From Acidihalobacter sp. (lineage in GTDB: Bacteria; Pseudomonadota; Gammaproteobacteria; DSM-5130; Acidihalobacteraceae), in contig JALUXU010000005.1 of NCBI GenBank assembly GCA_027013225.1, positions 35,915 to 99,914 of the forward strand: a stretch of 64,000 bases of DNA. Reading direction: 5' to 3'. Below the pieces are notes generated by a model. It searched no databases, was not told where the DNA came from, and saw only the letters and a list, made by a program, of their open reading frames with translations. Made by a program: the position numbers and the translations under genes. This document shows, one piece after another, positions 17,244-29,293 of this stretch. The first letter of the stretch is position 1, and each line of letters starts with the position of its first letter.

Positions 17244-19226
17244 ATGCCTACGCGCAGAGAATTAGCCAACGCCATCCGGGCGCTTGCCATGGATGCCGTC
17301 CAGAAAGCCAATTCCGGTCACCCCGGTGCCCCTATGGGTATGGCCGACATCGCGGAAGTACTTTACAACGATTATATGCATCACAACCCGGGCAATCCGT
17401 CATGGCCCAATCGAGACAGGTTCGTCCTCTCAAACGGTCATGGATCGATGTTGCTCTACGCCTTGCTGCACCTGACCGGCTACGATCTGCCGATGGAAGA
17501 GATCAAGCGCTTCCGCCAGCTCCACTCCAAGACGCCGGGGCATCCCGAGTATGGCTATACTCCCGGCGTGGAGACGACCACCGGCCCCTTGGGGCAGGGC
17601 GTGACCAATGCGGTGGGCATGGCCATCGCCGAACGGGCGCTGGCGGCCCATTTCAACCGGCCGGGGCATGACATCATCGACCACTATACCTATGTCTTCC
17701 TCGGCGACGGCTGCCTGATGGAGGGCATCTCTCACGAGGCCTGCTCTTTGGCCGGCACCCTGGGGCTGGGCAAGCTGATCTGCTTCTATGACGACAACGG
17801 CATCTCCATCGACGGCGAAGTCGAAGGGTGGTTCACCGACGACACCCCGAAACGCTTCGAAGCCTATGGCTGGCACGTGATCCCCAAGGTGGATGGCCAT
17901 GATGCCGAGGCTATCAAGGCCGCGATCGAGCAGGCCCGCGCGGTGACCGACAAACCGACCCTGATCTGCTGCCGCACCATCATCGGATTCGGCTCTCCCA
18001 ACAAGCAGGGCAAGGAGGAGTCCCACGGCGCGCCGCTGGGCGAAGAAGAAGTGGCGCTGGCGCGCAAGCAGCTCGGATGGCCATATGGTCCGTTCGAGAT
18101 TCCCGCAGAAATCTATGCGGCTTGGGATGCGCGCGAGAAGGGCGCGCGCTGGGAGACCGAGTGGAATGAGAAATTCCAAGCCTATGCGGCCGCCCATCCC
18201 GAGCTGGCAGCGGAACTCAAGCGCCGGCTGGCCAACGAATTGGTATCTGATTTCGATGCCCACGCCGATGCCTTCATCAAGTCGGTGGCCGAAAAAGGCG
18301 AGAAGATCGCCACCCGCAAGGCCTCCCAGAACGCCATCAAGGCGTTCGCCAATTTCACCGATTTCATGGGCGGATCGGCGGATCTGGCCGGCTCCAACCT
18401 GACGCTGTGGCCCGAAGCGCGTCCGCTTAGCAAGGCTCAGCCGGATGGTAACTACATCCATTATGGCGTGCGCGAATTCGGCATGACCGCCATCGTCAAC
18501 GGCATCGCCCTCCACGGCGGCTTCGTCCCCTTTGGCGCGACCTTCCTCATGTTTTCCGAGTATGCGCGCAACGCCCTGCGCATGGCCGCGCTGATGAAGA
18601 TCCGCAACATCGAAGTCTTTACTCACGATTCCATTGGCCTGGGTGAAGATGGCCCGACCCACCAGCCGGTCGAGCAGATCGCGACTTTGCGCCTGATGCC
18701 CAACATGAGCGTCTGGCGCCCGTGTGACGCGGTCGAAACTGCCGTCGCCTGGAAGCTGGCGATCAAGCGCCTGCACACCCCCACCTCCCTGATTCTGTCG
18801 CGCCAGGCGCTGCCGCACCAGTCACGCAGTGACGAGCAGATTGCGGGTATCGCCCGCGGTGGATACATTCTTAGGGATTGCGATGGCGCACCGGACGCCG
18901 TGATCATCGCCACCGGTTCGGAGGTCGCCCTCGCCATGGGCGCGGCGCAGGCGCTCACGGACAAGAAGATTCGCGTGATTTCCATGCCTTCCACCGACAC
19001 CTTCGACGCTCAGGACGAAACCTACAAGGAATCGGTGCTGCCCAAATCCGTGCCGCGAGTGGCGGTGGAGGCTGGCGTCACCGCTTTTTGGCGCAAGTAT
19101 GTGGGACTGGAGGGTGCCGTGGTCGGACTGGATCGCTTCGGTGAGTCCGCTCCAGGCGATGAATTATTCAAGTATTTCGGTTTTACCGTCGATCATGTGG
19201 TCGAGGCGGTTAAGTCGGTACTCTGA
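17244..19226 (+). CDS. tkt: Transketolase
   Basis: Thiamine-diphosphate enzyme moving two-carbon units between sugar phosphates in the pentose phosphate and Calvin cycles. Family features: [19 protein letters not shown] at residues 22-40, [28 protein letters not shown], the ThDP motif [13 protein letters not shown] near 155, and the middle domain [22 protein letters not shown] near 460. Length 660 aa is normal. A GGGAG lies 11 bases upstream of the ATG. It is the first of five sugar-phosphate genes, as in many autotrophic proteobacteria, but a terminator separates it from gap. Confidence 0.97.
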   Translation: MPTRRELANAIRALAMDAVQKANSGHPGAPMGMADIAEVLYNDYMHHNPGNPSWPNRDRFVLSNGHGSMLLYALLHLTGYDLPMEEIKRFRQLHSKTPGHPEYGYTPGVETTTGPLGQGVTNAVGMAIAERALAAHFNRPGHDIIDHYTYVFLGDGCLMEGISHEACSLAGTLGLGKLICFYDDNGISIDGEVEGWFTDDTPKRFEAYGWHVIPKVDGHDAEAIKAAIEQARAVTDKPTLICCRTIIGFGSPNKQGKEESHGAPLGEEEVALARKQLGWPYGPFEIPAEIYAAWDAREKGARWETEWNEKFQAYAAAHPELAAELKRRLANELVSDFDAHADAFIKSVAEKGEKIATRKASQNAIKAFANFTDFMGGSADLAGSNLTLWPEARPLSKAQPDGNYIHYGVREFGMTAIVNGIALHGGFVPFGATFLMFSEYARNALRMAALMKIRNIEVFTHDSIGLGEDGPTHQPVEQIATLRLMPNMSVWRPCDAVETAVAWKLAIKRLHTPTSLILSRQALPHQSRSDEQIAGIARGGYILRDCDGAPDAVIIATGSEVALAMGAAQALTDKKIRVISMPSTDTFDAQDETYKESVLPKSVPRVAVEAGVTAFWRKYVGLEGAVVGLDRFGESAPGDELFKYFGFTVDHVVEAVKSVL

Positions 19227-19235
19227 TTTTTTTCG

Positions 19236-19259
19236 CGGCGGGAATACCGCCGTTTTTTT
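19236..19259 (+). terminator. Rho-independent terminator after tkt
   Basis: Stem CGGCGG / CCGCCG with a five-base loop, followed immediately by seven T residues, nine bases after the tkt stop. It lies only about 25 bases before gap, so gap needs its own promoter or read-through. Confidence 0.85.
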
Positions 19260-19264
19260 GCTGA

Positions 19265-20290
<1,026 letters not shown>

Positions 20291-20296
20291 AGTTTG

Positions 20297-20325
20297 CGGC
20301 GGGCGAAGAGTGTCTTCGCCCGCCG
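20297..20325 (+). terminator. Strong GC-rich hairpin between gap and pgk
   Basis: Perfect 12-bp stem (CGGCGGGCGAAG / CTTCGCCCGCCG) with a five-base loop, seven bases after the gap stop. There is no T-run after it, so it may slow polymerase, protect the gap mRNA 3' end or mark a processing site rather than terminate fully. Confidence 0.6.
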
Positions 20326-20400
20326 TGATTTACGAGGCCTTTGTCAAGTGTTTGTATGAATGTTTGGCAAAGTTCTTTTATTCCTAAGGAGGCTGTAATC

Positions 20401-21579
20401 ATGTCTTTTATCAAGATGACCGATCTTAATCTTGCCGGTAAGCGCGTCTTGATACGCGCCGATTTGAACGTGCCGCTCAAGGACGGCAAAGTGGCTTCAG
20501 ATAAGCGCATACGCGCCTCGCTGCCGACGGTCGATCAGGCGCTCGGGCAAGGCGCCAAGGTCATGCTCATGTCCCATCTGGGTCGGCCGACCGAAGGTGA
20601 ATACAATCCAGAGTTTTCTCTCGCGCCCGTGGCGGAATACATCGGCCAACTGTTGGGCCGGGAAGTCCGGCTAGTCAAAGATTACCTCGATGGCGTTGAT
20701 TTGGCTGATGGTGAACTGGTAGTGCTTGAAAACGTCCGCTTCAATAAAGGTGAAAAGGCGGATGATGAGACACTGGCGAAACGCTATGCCGCCTTGTGCG
20801 ATGTGTTCGTGATGGATGCTTTCGGCACCGCCCACCGTGCTCAGGCCTCGACCCATGGTGTCGCCAAATTTGCTCCGGTTGCCTGCGCGGGACCGCTGCT
20901 TGTAGCCGAATTGGAAGCGCTTGGAAAGGCTCTTAATGATCCAAAACGCCCGATGGTCGCCATCGTCGGCGGTTCCAAGGTGTCGACCAAACTGACAGTA
21001 TTGGAGTCTCTTTCCCAGAAAGTGGATCAACTTATCGTCGGCGGAGGGATAGCGAACACTTTTATCGCCGCAGCCGGATATAACGTCGGCAAGTCTCTGT
21101 ACGAACCCGAATTGATCGATACCTGCAAGCAGCTTTCGGCGGAAGCTCATGCCCGTGGAGCCGATATTCCGGTTCCTGTTGATGTGGTCTGCGCCAAAGA
21201 GTTTTCGGAAACCGCTAAAGCCGAATTGAAGGCCGTCAGTGAAGTGACTGATGACGACATGATTTTCGATGTGGGTCCCAAGACATCCGCCGAGTTCGCT
21301 ACCTTGTTGAAGAAGGCGGGTACGATCGTGTGGAACGGCCCTGTAGGCGTGTTCGAGTTTGATCAATTCGGCGAAGGCACCAAGGCGCTGGCCTTGGCAA
21401 TCGCTGAATCTAGCGCATTTTCGATTGCCGGTGGAGGGGATACTCTCGCGGCGGTGGACAAGTATGGCGTGGGCGATAAAATTTCTTATATTTCTACCGG
21501 CGGAGGCGCATTCCTTGAGTTCCTGGAAGGGAAAACACTACCGGCGGTAGCTATCTTGGAAGAGCGTGCCAAATCTTGA
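20401..21579 (+). CDS. pgk: Phosphoglycerate kinase
   Basis: Transfers phosphate between 1,3-bisphosphoglycerate and ADP. I start at [26 protein letters not shown] (20401), directly behind a near-perfect TAAGGAGG; the 20 upstream residues in the track are dropped. Further motifs: [38 protein letters not shown] and [15 protein letters not shown], and near the C-terminus [17 protein letters not shown]. Length 392 aa is normal for bacterial Pgk. Confidence 0.97.
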   Translation: MSFIKMTDLNLAGKRVLIRADLNVPLKDGKVASDKRIRASLPTVDQALGQGAKVMLMSHLGRPTEGEYNPEFSLAPVAEYIGQLLGREVRLVKDYLDGVDLADGELVVLENVRFNKGEKADDETLAKRYAALCDVFVMDAFGTAHRAQASTHGVAKFAPVACAGPLLVAELEALGKALNDPKRPMVAIVGGSKVSTKLTVLESLSQKVDQLIVGGGIANTFIAAAGYNVGKSLYEPELIDTCKQLSAEAHARGADIPVPVDVVCAKEFSETAKAELKAVSEVTDDDMIFDVGPKTSAEFATLLKKAGTIVWNGPVGVFEFDQFGEGTKALALAIAESSAFSIAGGGDTLAAVDKYGVGDKISYISTGGGAFLEFLEGKTLPAVAILEERAKS

Positions 21580-21670
21580 AGGAGTATGATTTGATTTCAA
21601 GTTTCATGTCTCGTCGGCTTCTGGCTGCGGTTAAGCGGCGATTGCTTACCCAAGCTGGAGACGAAAAACA

Positions 21671-23122
21671 ATGAGGCGAACAAAAATCGTGGCGACCTTG
21701 GGCCCCGCCACTGACCGTCCTGGCGTGATCGAAGCCATCGTGCGGGCAGGTGTCGATGTCGTTCGCCTAAATTTCTCCCATGGCAGTGCGGATGATCATC
21801 GCCGTCGCGCCGAACAGATTCGATCTGAGGCTGCGCGCCAGGGACGCACGATCGGTGTGCTCGGGGATTTGCAAGGCCCAAAGATACGAATCGAGCGATT
21901 CGTTGAGAACAAGGTTTTGCTGGAAGAAGGTGCCGACTTCACTCTCGACGCGGAACTCGAACGCGATGCCGGCGATGCTACTCACGTTGGCCTGACATAC
22001 AAGTCGTTGCCGCAAGATGTCGTCGTCGGCGATACCTTGCTGTTGGACGATGGCCGTATCGTCTTGGAAGTGCAAAGTATCGAAGGGCCGCGGATCCATG
22101 CTCGGGTCGTTGTGGGCGGGGAATTGTCCAACAACAAAGGGATCAACCGGCTGGGCGGTGGATTGTCCGCCGAAGCTCTGACCGACAAGGATCGCGCCGA
22201 TATCCAAACCGCCGCGCAGATCGAGGTCGATTATCTCGCGGTGTCCTTTCCCCGTTGTGCGCAAGATATGCACCAGGCAAGGCAATTGCTCAAAGAGGCG
22301 GGATGGGATGCTGCTTTGGTGGCTAAAATCGAACGCGCAGAAGCAATCAAGCCCGGCGTGATCGATGAAATTATCCTGGCATCGGAAGTCATCATGATCG
22401 CGCGGGGAGATCTTGGAGTCGAAATCGGCGATGCCGAGCTGCCGGGAGTGCAGAAGGATCTCATCCACAAAGCAAGAAGCATGAATCGGGTGGCGATTAC
22501 CGCGACCCAGATGATGGAGTCCATGATTACCAGTCCGATACCGACCCGCGCGGAAGTACTGGATGTGGCTAACGCGGTGCTCGATGGTACGGATGCGGTC
22601 ATGCTTTCGGCGGAGACGGCCGCAGGAAAATATCCATCCAAGGCGGTGGCGGCCATGGGCCGTATCTGCGAGGCGGCTGAAAAACGGAGAGACGCTCGCG
22701 AATCTGAGCATCGCATCGATAGCCGCTTCGAATTTGTGGACGAAGCCATCGCCATGGCCGCCATGTATACCGCCAACCATCTGGATGTGCGGGCGATTGC
22801 AGCGATGACGGAATCGGGATCGACCGCCCTGTGGATGTCGCGTATCAGCTCAGGGATTCCTATTTATGCCTTGACGCGCCAGGAACGAACAGCTAGAAAA
22901 GTGGCTCTCTACAGAGGGGTCTATCCTATGATTTTCGAGACCATTCAGCCCAGTCACGCCGAAGCTAACCGTAAGGCCATGGCATTGCTACAAGAAAAAG
23001 ATGCGCTAGATGAAGGTGACCTTGTCATTTTTACTAAAGGCGACATGATGGGAATGCATGGAGGCACCAATGCCATGAAAATATTGCGCGTGGGAGATCC
23101 GCTCCCAGCCGATGGCGCATGA
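21671..23122 (+). CDS. pyk: Pyruvate kinase
   Basis: Converts phosphoenolpyruvate and ADP to pyruvate and ATP. Typical sequence from the first residue ([37 protein letters not shown]), then [13 protein letters not shown], the active-site loop [23 protein letters not shown] and [40 protein letters not shown]. The C-terminal domain is present. Length 483 aa. GGAG lies upstream of the ATG. It follows pgk by about 90 bases with no terminator seen between them. Confidence 0.96.
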   Translation: MRRTKIVATLGPATDRPGVIEAIVRAGVDVVRLNFSHGSADDHRRRAEQIRSEAARQGRTIGVLGDLQGPKIRIERFVENKVLLEEGADFTLDAELERDAGDATHVGLTYKSLPQDVVVGDTLLLDDGRIVLEVQSIEGPRIHARVVVGGELSNNKGINRLGGGLSAEALTDKDRADIQTAAQIEVDYLAVSFPRCAQDMHQARQLLKEAGWDAALVAKIERAEAIKPGVIDEIILASEVIMIARGDLGVEIGDAELPGVQKDLIHKARSMNRVAITATQMMESMITSPIPTRAEVLDVANAVLDGTDAVMLSAETAAGKYPSKAVAAMGRICEAAEKRRDARESEHRIDSRFEFVDEAIAMAAMYTANHLDVRAIAAMTESGSTALWMSRISSGIPIYALTRQERTARKVALYRGVYPMIFETIQPSHAEANRKAMALLQEKDALDEGDLVIFTKGDMMGMHGGTNAMKILRVGDPLPADGA

Positions 23123-23314
23123 CCCTCTAAGTTTTCAGGGACTCTCGGATTATATTGGGGGTGCGTTTATGGAGATGAAAAAAGCTTGAGTTCTCGTGCG
23201 ATTTACGCTGGTGAACAGTCTTACGTTTCACTCTGTAATCTGGAGTAACGCATCATTCATAATGAGTAAAGCTAGTTTCTTTTTCAGGTAAATTCACATC
23301 AACAGGAGATCAGA

Positions 23315-24379
23315 ATGGCTCTTATATCTTTGCGTCAACTTTTGGATCATGCGGCTGAGCATGGTTATGGCATGCCGGCGTTCAATGCCAATAACATGGA
23401 ACAGGTACACGCCATCATGCAGGCAGCGGCAGCGGTTGACAGCCCTGTTATCATTCAGGCGTCTGCCGGTGCCCGTAAATATGCTGGCGAGCCCTTTTTT
23501 CGTCATCTGATCCTGGCGGCGGTCGAACAATATCCCGATATTCCGATCGTGCTGCATCAGGACCACGGCGCCGAACCGGCGGTGTGCATCCGTTCCATCC
23601 GTTCCGGCTTCACCTCGGTAATGATGGACGGATCGCTCATGCCGGACATGAAAACGCCATCGACTTACGAATACAATGTGGACGTGACCGCCAAGGTTGT
23701 CGAAATCGCTCATGCTGTAGGCGTGTCCGTGGAAGGCGAGCTGGGTTGCTTGGGCTCGCTGGAGACGGGTATGGCGGGCGAAGAGGACGGAAGCGGCGCC
23801 GAAGGTGTGCTCGACCACAGCCAGCTGTTGACCGATCCAGAGGAAGCGGCTGATTTTGTCAAGAAGACAGGCGTGGATGCGCTCGCCATCGCTATTGGCA
23901 CCAGTCATGGAGCCTACAAATTCACCCGCCCGCCGACCGGTGACATTCTGGCCATCGAGCGGGTCAAGGAAATCCATGCGCGCATCCCGAATACGCACCT
24001 GGTGATGCATGGTTCTTCCTCGGTGCCGCAGGAATGGCTGCAGATCATCAACAACTACGGCGGCGACATGGGCCAGACTTACGGCGTCCCGGTCGAAGAG
24101 ATCGCCGAAGGGATCAAGCACGGTGTGCGCAAGGTTAATATAGACACCGACCTGCGCATGGCGAGCACTGGCGCGGTGCGCAAATTCCTGGCGGAAAACC
24201 CCAAGGATTTCGATCCGCGCAAATGGCTGAAAGCTTCGACTCAGGCTATGCAGGACATCTGTCAGGCGCGTTTCGAGGCCTTTGGTTCGGCCGGACAAGC
24301 ATCGAAGATCAAGCCTGTGTCTCTGGATGTCATGACGGAACGCTATGCCAAGGGTGAGCTGACGCCAAAGGTGAATTGA
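23315..24379 (+). CDS. fba: Class II fructose-bisphosphate aldolase, CbbA type
   Basis: Zinc-dependent aldolase acting on fructose-1,6- and, in the Calvin cycle, sedoheptulose-1,7-bisphosphate. [30 protein letters not shown] is the usual CbbA/Fba N-terminus; metal-binding HQDHGAEP lies near residue 80, [14 protein letters not shown] near 140, and [36 protein letters not shown] follow. Length 354 aa. Good AGGAGA upstream. Last gene of the sugar-phosphate cluster, closed by a terminator. The 190 bases before it may hold a separate promoter. Confidence 0.96.
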   Translation: MALISLRQLLDHAAEHGYGMPAFNANNMEQVHAIMQAAAAVDSPVIIQASAGARKYAGEPFFRHLILAAVEQYPDIPIVLHQDHGAEPAVCIRSIRSGFTSVMMDGSLMPDMKTPSTYEYNVDVTAKVVEIAHAVGVSVEGELGCLGSLETGMAGEEDGSGAEGVLDHSQLLTDPEEAADFVKKTGVDALAIAIGTSHGAYKFTRPPTGDILAIERVKEIHARIPNTHLVMHGSSSVPQEWLQIINNYGGDMGQTYGVPVEEIAEGIKHGVRKVNIDTDLRMASTGAVRKFLAENPKDFDPRKWLKASTQAMQDICQARFEAFGSAGQASKIKPVSLDVMTERYAKGELTPKVN

Positions 24380-24407
24380 ACGGTTGATTGATCACAATGG
24401 CTCAAAG

Positions 24408-24435
24408 AAGAAAGGCGGTTTTGACCGCCTTTCTT
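24408..24435 (+). terminator. Terminator of fba
   Basis: Perfect 11-bp stem AAGAAAGGCGG / CCGCCTTTCTT around a six-base loop, 28 bases after the fba stop and followed by an AT-rich stretch. Confidence 0.85.
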
Positions 24436-24456
24436 TATTACTCAGTTTTAGAGTAA

Positions 24457-24487
24457 AAAAATAGCCCCGTATGAACGGGGCTATTTT
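24457..24487 (-). terminator. Terminator of groEL
   Basis: Inverted repeat AAAATAGCCCCGT / ACGGGGCTATTTT with a four- to five-base loop, 26 bases beyond the groEL stop. On the minus strand it ends in a run of T residues, so it serves groES-groEL. Confidence 0.9.
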
Positions 24488-24513
24488 GTGCATGGTTAAA
24501 CCTTGGGACTGAT

Positions 24514-26178
<1,665 letters not shown>

Positions 26179-26202
26179 TCAATTGTTTGCCTGGAGTAAC
26201 GA

Positions 26203-26493
26203 TCAGCCTTCGATCACTGCGACGATGTCGTCTTCGCGCATGACCAATACCTCTTCGCCATCGATCTTGATTTCGGTGCCGGCATACTTCCCGAACAGCA
26301 CCTTGTCTCCGACTTTGACATCCAGAGGGCGGACATCGCCGTTCTCGAGGATTTTTCCATTGCCCACGGCCAGCACTTCTCCGCGGATCGGTTTCTCTGC
26401 AGCGGTATCAGGAATGACGATGCCACCTGGGGTGGTGCGTTCTTCTTCCATGCGCTTGATGACCACGCGATCATGTAGTGGACGAATATTCAT
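26203..26493 (-). CDS. groES: Co-chaperonin GroES (Hsp10)
   Basis: Lid of the GroEL chamber. Begins [18 protein letters not shown] at 26493, with GAGGAG at good spacing; the five additional residues in the track are not used. The mobile loop [18 protein letters not shown] and the C-terminal [24 protein letters not shown] are standard. Length 96 aa. Confidence 0.98.
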   Translation of the reverse strand: MNIRPLHDRVVIKRMEEERTTPGGIVIPDTAAEKPIRGEVLAVGNGKILENGDVRPLDVKVGDKVLFGKYAGTEIKIDGEEVLVMREDDIVAVIEG

Positions 26494-26544
26494 GTTTGAA
26501 CTCCTCAATATATTAAGTTTCGGATGGTCGTGACTCCCGGGTTT

Positions 26545-26571
26545 TTAGCACTCCCGGGTTGCGAGTGCTAA
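26545..26571. promoter_or_regulatory. CIRCE operator (HrcA site) of groES-groEL
   Basis: Perfect inverted repeat TTAGCACTC-N9-GAGTGCTAA, the exact CIRCE consensus, 51 bases upstream of the groES start. HrcA repressor is expected to bind here and release under heat shock. Confidence 0.97.
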
Positions 26572-26598
26572 TCTTAGGGACAACAAACCCAAAATCAA
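26571..26598 (-). promoter_or_regulatory. Candidate sigma-70 promoter of groES-groEL
   Basis: On the minus strand TTGATT and TAAGAT are separated by 16 bases, and the -10 element abuts the CIRCE repeat, so a bound HrcA would cover the start site. The position makes it credible, but it is read by eye. Confidence 0.6.
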
Positions 26599-26830
26599 GG
26601 CCTCAAGCAAAAAATTTTTTGATAAGAGCTTGTCGGGTCCGAATGAAATGTGCGGGCGAGGGTTTCATTGAAAGGAGCTGTTTGCTGTGCGGCATCGTAG
26701 CACAATGCATCTTTTTCCGTTCTTCAACGTCTTCAAGACTGTAACCTGAGTGTATCGATCCTTTTGGCCCAGCGGGGTAAAATAAAGTTTCGAGGTTTCA
26801 ACAATGATTTACTCATGGAGAAGTTGGGCC

Positions 26831-28171
26831 ATGCCTGTGGTCGCCAAGATGATTTTCCGTAGTCTTGTTCTTTTCCCAAGACGAGTGCTGATGGGTCTGG
26901 CGATGGCTTTGCCGATCACTGCCATGGCGGCTGCACCACACCAGCCATGGCCATTGCAGCGGGTGTTGCAAACAGTCGCCGAAAATGCCCCGGCAATTCT
27001 TGCCGCTCGAGCCGGCATCATCGAAGCGAAGGCGCATGTCGGCCAGGCGCGTTCCCACTGGTTCGGCAGCGTCGATCTTTATGCAATCGACACCCATTAC
27101 AACGTACCCATGTTGATCGAGCCGATCACTTCCTTCCCGCCGCCGAAAACATTTGGCAAAAAGTTTGCCCGCAATCAGCTCGCCTACGGCATCGAAGCCA
27201 AGCTGCCGTTGGATTTCAGTCTGCGCATCGCCGCCGAAGTCGATGCCGCCCGCGCGGCTGAGCGCGCCACTCGCTGGAATGCCCGCAATGTCGAGCTGCA
27301 GACGCTGCTGACTGCATCGGCGGTGTATCGCAACCTTCAGGCTCTGGATGGAAAGCGTGTCGCGCTGGAAGAGGAGCTCAAGGCATTGCGTCAGGCCGAG
27401 GCGACGGCGCGCGGCTCACTGCAGGCCGGTTTGTCCACCCGCCTCAAATTGCTGCGGGTGCAATCGGGGGTGGAAAAAGTGCGCGCGGCTATCGCTGGTG
27501 TCAATGGCAAGATTGCCTCACTCAAAGCCGATTTGGCCAGCCTGATGGGACTCGATGCCTGGGCAGGAAACGTCATGCCACTCACGACACCGCCTGCGAG
27601 CATGCCGGGCGGCGAGGGGGTCGCGCCCTTCGTCCAGGCCGCGGAGCAGGCCAATGCGGCTACCGGTTACAAGATGAGTGCGGCCAAGCGCGCGCTGCTG
27701 CCACAGTTCTTCATTGCCGCCCGCTTCAACCAGAATGGCCGGCATGATTTTCATGACGATTTCTACACGCGGGCCATTCAGTTTGGATTCAAGTGGAATC
27801 TGTGGTCGGGCTTCGGGCAGATGAGCGCGATCGACGCCGCGCAGGCCGCCCATATCCAGGCCAGCGAAAAAGCGCGTGGCGCGCGTCTCAAACTGACCTC
27901 CATACGTGCTTCGGCACGCGCTCGCTGGCACGCTGAATCTCTGGCATGGGAAGCCAATCGGGCCGAGGTGGCCGCCGCCAAAGAAGCAGCTGGCAGTGCC
28001 CGAGGGCAATTCAAGGCCGGATTGCTCACCGCCACCTCGTTGTTGCAGGCTGAGGCGGTGCTCGCCGGGGCCCGCGCCGCCGAAACAGCCACCTTGGCTC
28101 GCTGGTGGGAAGCCAACGACGCGCTGCGCTATGCCGAAGGCTTGCCTCCCATGACAGTGAGGACGCGTTGA
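26831..28171 (+). CDS. TolC-family outer membrane efflux protein
   Basis: Outer-membrane channel of a tripartite exporter. I start at 26831 (MPVVAKMIFRSLVLFPRRVL), where GGAG stands ten bases upstream, rather than at 26804. A signal peptide ends near ITAMAAA. The mature protein has two long alpha-helical OEP repeats (LQTLLTASAVYRNLQALDGKRVALEEELKAL and the matching C-terminal SARGQFKAGLLTATSLLQAEAVLAGARAAE), typical of TolC-type proteins, with aromatic-rich strand segments between. About 446 aa. It heads a plus-strand row with an HlyD-like adaptor, an ABC ATPase and two ABC-2 permeases. Substrate unknown. Confidence 0.85.
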   Translation: MPVVAKMIFRSLVLFPRRVLMGLAMALPITAMAAAPHQPWPLQRVLQTVAENAPAILAARAGIIEAKAHVGQARSHWFGSVDLYAIDTHYNVPMLIEPITSFPPPKTFGKKFARNQLAYGIEAKLPLDFSLRIAAEVDAARAAERATRWNARNVELQTLLTASAVYRNLQALDGKRVALEEELKALRQAEATARGSLQAGLSTRLKLLRVQSGVEKVRAAIAGVNGKIASLKADLASLMGLDAWAGNVMPLTTPPASMPGGEGVAPFVQAAEQANAATGYKMSAAKRALLPQFFIAARFNQNGRHDFHDDFYTRAIQFGFKWNLWSGFGQMSAIDAAQAAHIQASEKARGARLKLTSIRASARARWHAESLAWEANRAEVAAAKEAAGSARGQFKAGLLTATSLLQAEAVLAGARAAETATLARWWEANDALRYAEGLPPMTVRTR

Positions 28172-28266
28172 TCGATGTATGACGCCATTGGTTCACGTCT
28201 ATCACTCCTGATGGAACCTCATAATGACCGTTTACGCGGAGTTACGACGAATCGCCGGAGAAAAAT

Positions 28267-29289
28267 ATGATCAAAACAATGATCCGTTTGACGCAATTGT
28301 TGAGTGCAGGGACACTGGGACTGGCCTTGTCCACGTCGATCGCCCAGGCCGCCGATGCCCTGACGCTATATGGCAACATTGATATCCGGCAGGTCAATCT
28401 TGCGTTTCGGGACATGGGCCGTATCAATGACATCCGCGTGCATGAAGGCGACCCTGTCAAGGCGGGTGAAGTGTTGGCCGAACTCGACCAGACACGTTTC
28501 CTCGACACAGTCCGCAAGGCCGAAAATGCCGTGGCGGCACAGAAAGAAATCGTGGCCAAATTGCTGGCCGGCACCCGGCCGCAAAAAATTCAGCAGGCCC
28601 GCGAGCGGGTGGCCGCGGCCAAGGCTGGCGTGCGCCTTGCAGAAATTACGCTCAAACGCATCCGCTCCGTGGAGAAAAAAGGCTATGTGCCACCGGAAAA
28701 GCTCGATGAGGCGCAGGCCAAATACAACCAGGCGGTTGCCAATCTGGCGGCCGCTGAAGCCGGCTTCAATCTGGCTCTGGAAGGGCCGCGGCCGCAGGAT
28801 ATCGCTGCAGCCAAGTACAAGCTGGCGTCCATGGAGGCTGAGTTGGCCCTGGCCAAACGGGTGCTGCAAGACTCCAAACTGATCGCGCCGGCCAACGGCG
28901 TGGTAGAAAACCGGGTGCTCGAACCGGGCGACATTGCCAGTCCGCAGGCACCGGCATTGATTCTGGCGCTGAACAACCCTGTCTGGGCACGCGCCTATCT
29001 GCCCGAACCGGAATTGGGCAAGGTGCGTGAAGGCATGCGCGCCTGGATCGAGAGCGATTCATTTCCAGGCAAGCGTTTCGCTGGATGGGTGGGATTCATT
29101 TCACCGACTGCACAGTTCACGCCGCAGCCAGTGCAGACTCCCAGCGTACGTACCACGCTGTCCTATCGGGTGCGCATCTATGCTTGCAATCCGGAGGGCG
29201 AATTGCGTCTGGGCATGCCGGTGACGGTGCAGATCCCCTTGAATCAGCCGCAGCCGGTTCCCGCCTCTCAACAACGCTGTGCACAATAG
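28267..29289 (+). CDS. HlyD-family membrane fusion protein (YbhG-like periplasmic adaptor)
   Basis: Periplasmic adaptor linking inner-membrane exporter and TolC-like channel. Signal peptide to about residue 27 (TSIAQA). A split biotinyl-lipoyl domain (GRINDIRVHEGDPVKAGEVLAELD and KLIAPANGVVENRVLEPGDIASPQAP) brackets a coiled-coil hairpin at about residues 75-205 rich in Ala, Lys and Glu. The barrel domain follows with VWARAYLPEPELGKVREGMRAWI. Length 340 aa resembles E. coli YbhG. The ATG has CGGAG upstream. The next gene starts four bases after the stop, indicating an operon. Confidence 0.88.
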   Translation: MIKTMIRLTQLLSAGTLGLALSTSIAQAADALTLYGNIDIRQVNLAFRDMGRINDIRVHEGDPVKAGEVLAELDQTRFLDTVRKAENAVAAQKEIVAKLLAGTRPQKIQQARERVAAAKAGVRLAEITLKRIRSVEKKGYVPPEKLDEAQAKYNQAVANLAAAEAGFNLALEGPRPQDIAAAKYKLASMEAELALAKRVLQDSKLIAPANGVVENRVLEPGDIASPQAPALILALNNPVWARAYLPEPELGKVREGMRAWIESDSFPGKRFAGWVGFISPTAQFTPQPVQTPSVRTTLSYRVRIYACNPEGELRLGMPVTVQIPLNQPQPVPASQQRCAQ

Positions 29290-29293
29290 CCCC

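Noticed and set aside
17430-18818. 462-codon minus-strand ORF
   Set aside because: Antisense shadow of tkt; composition typical of GC-rich antisense frames.
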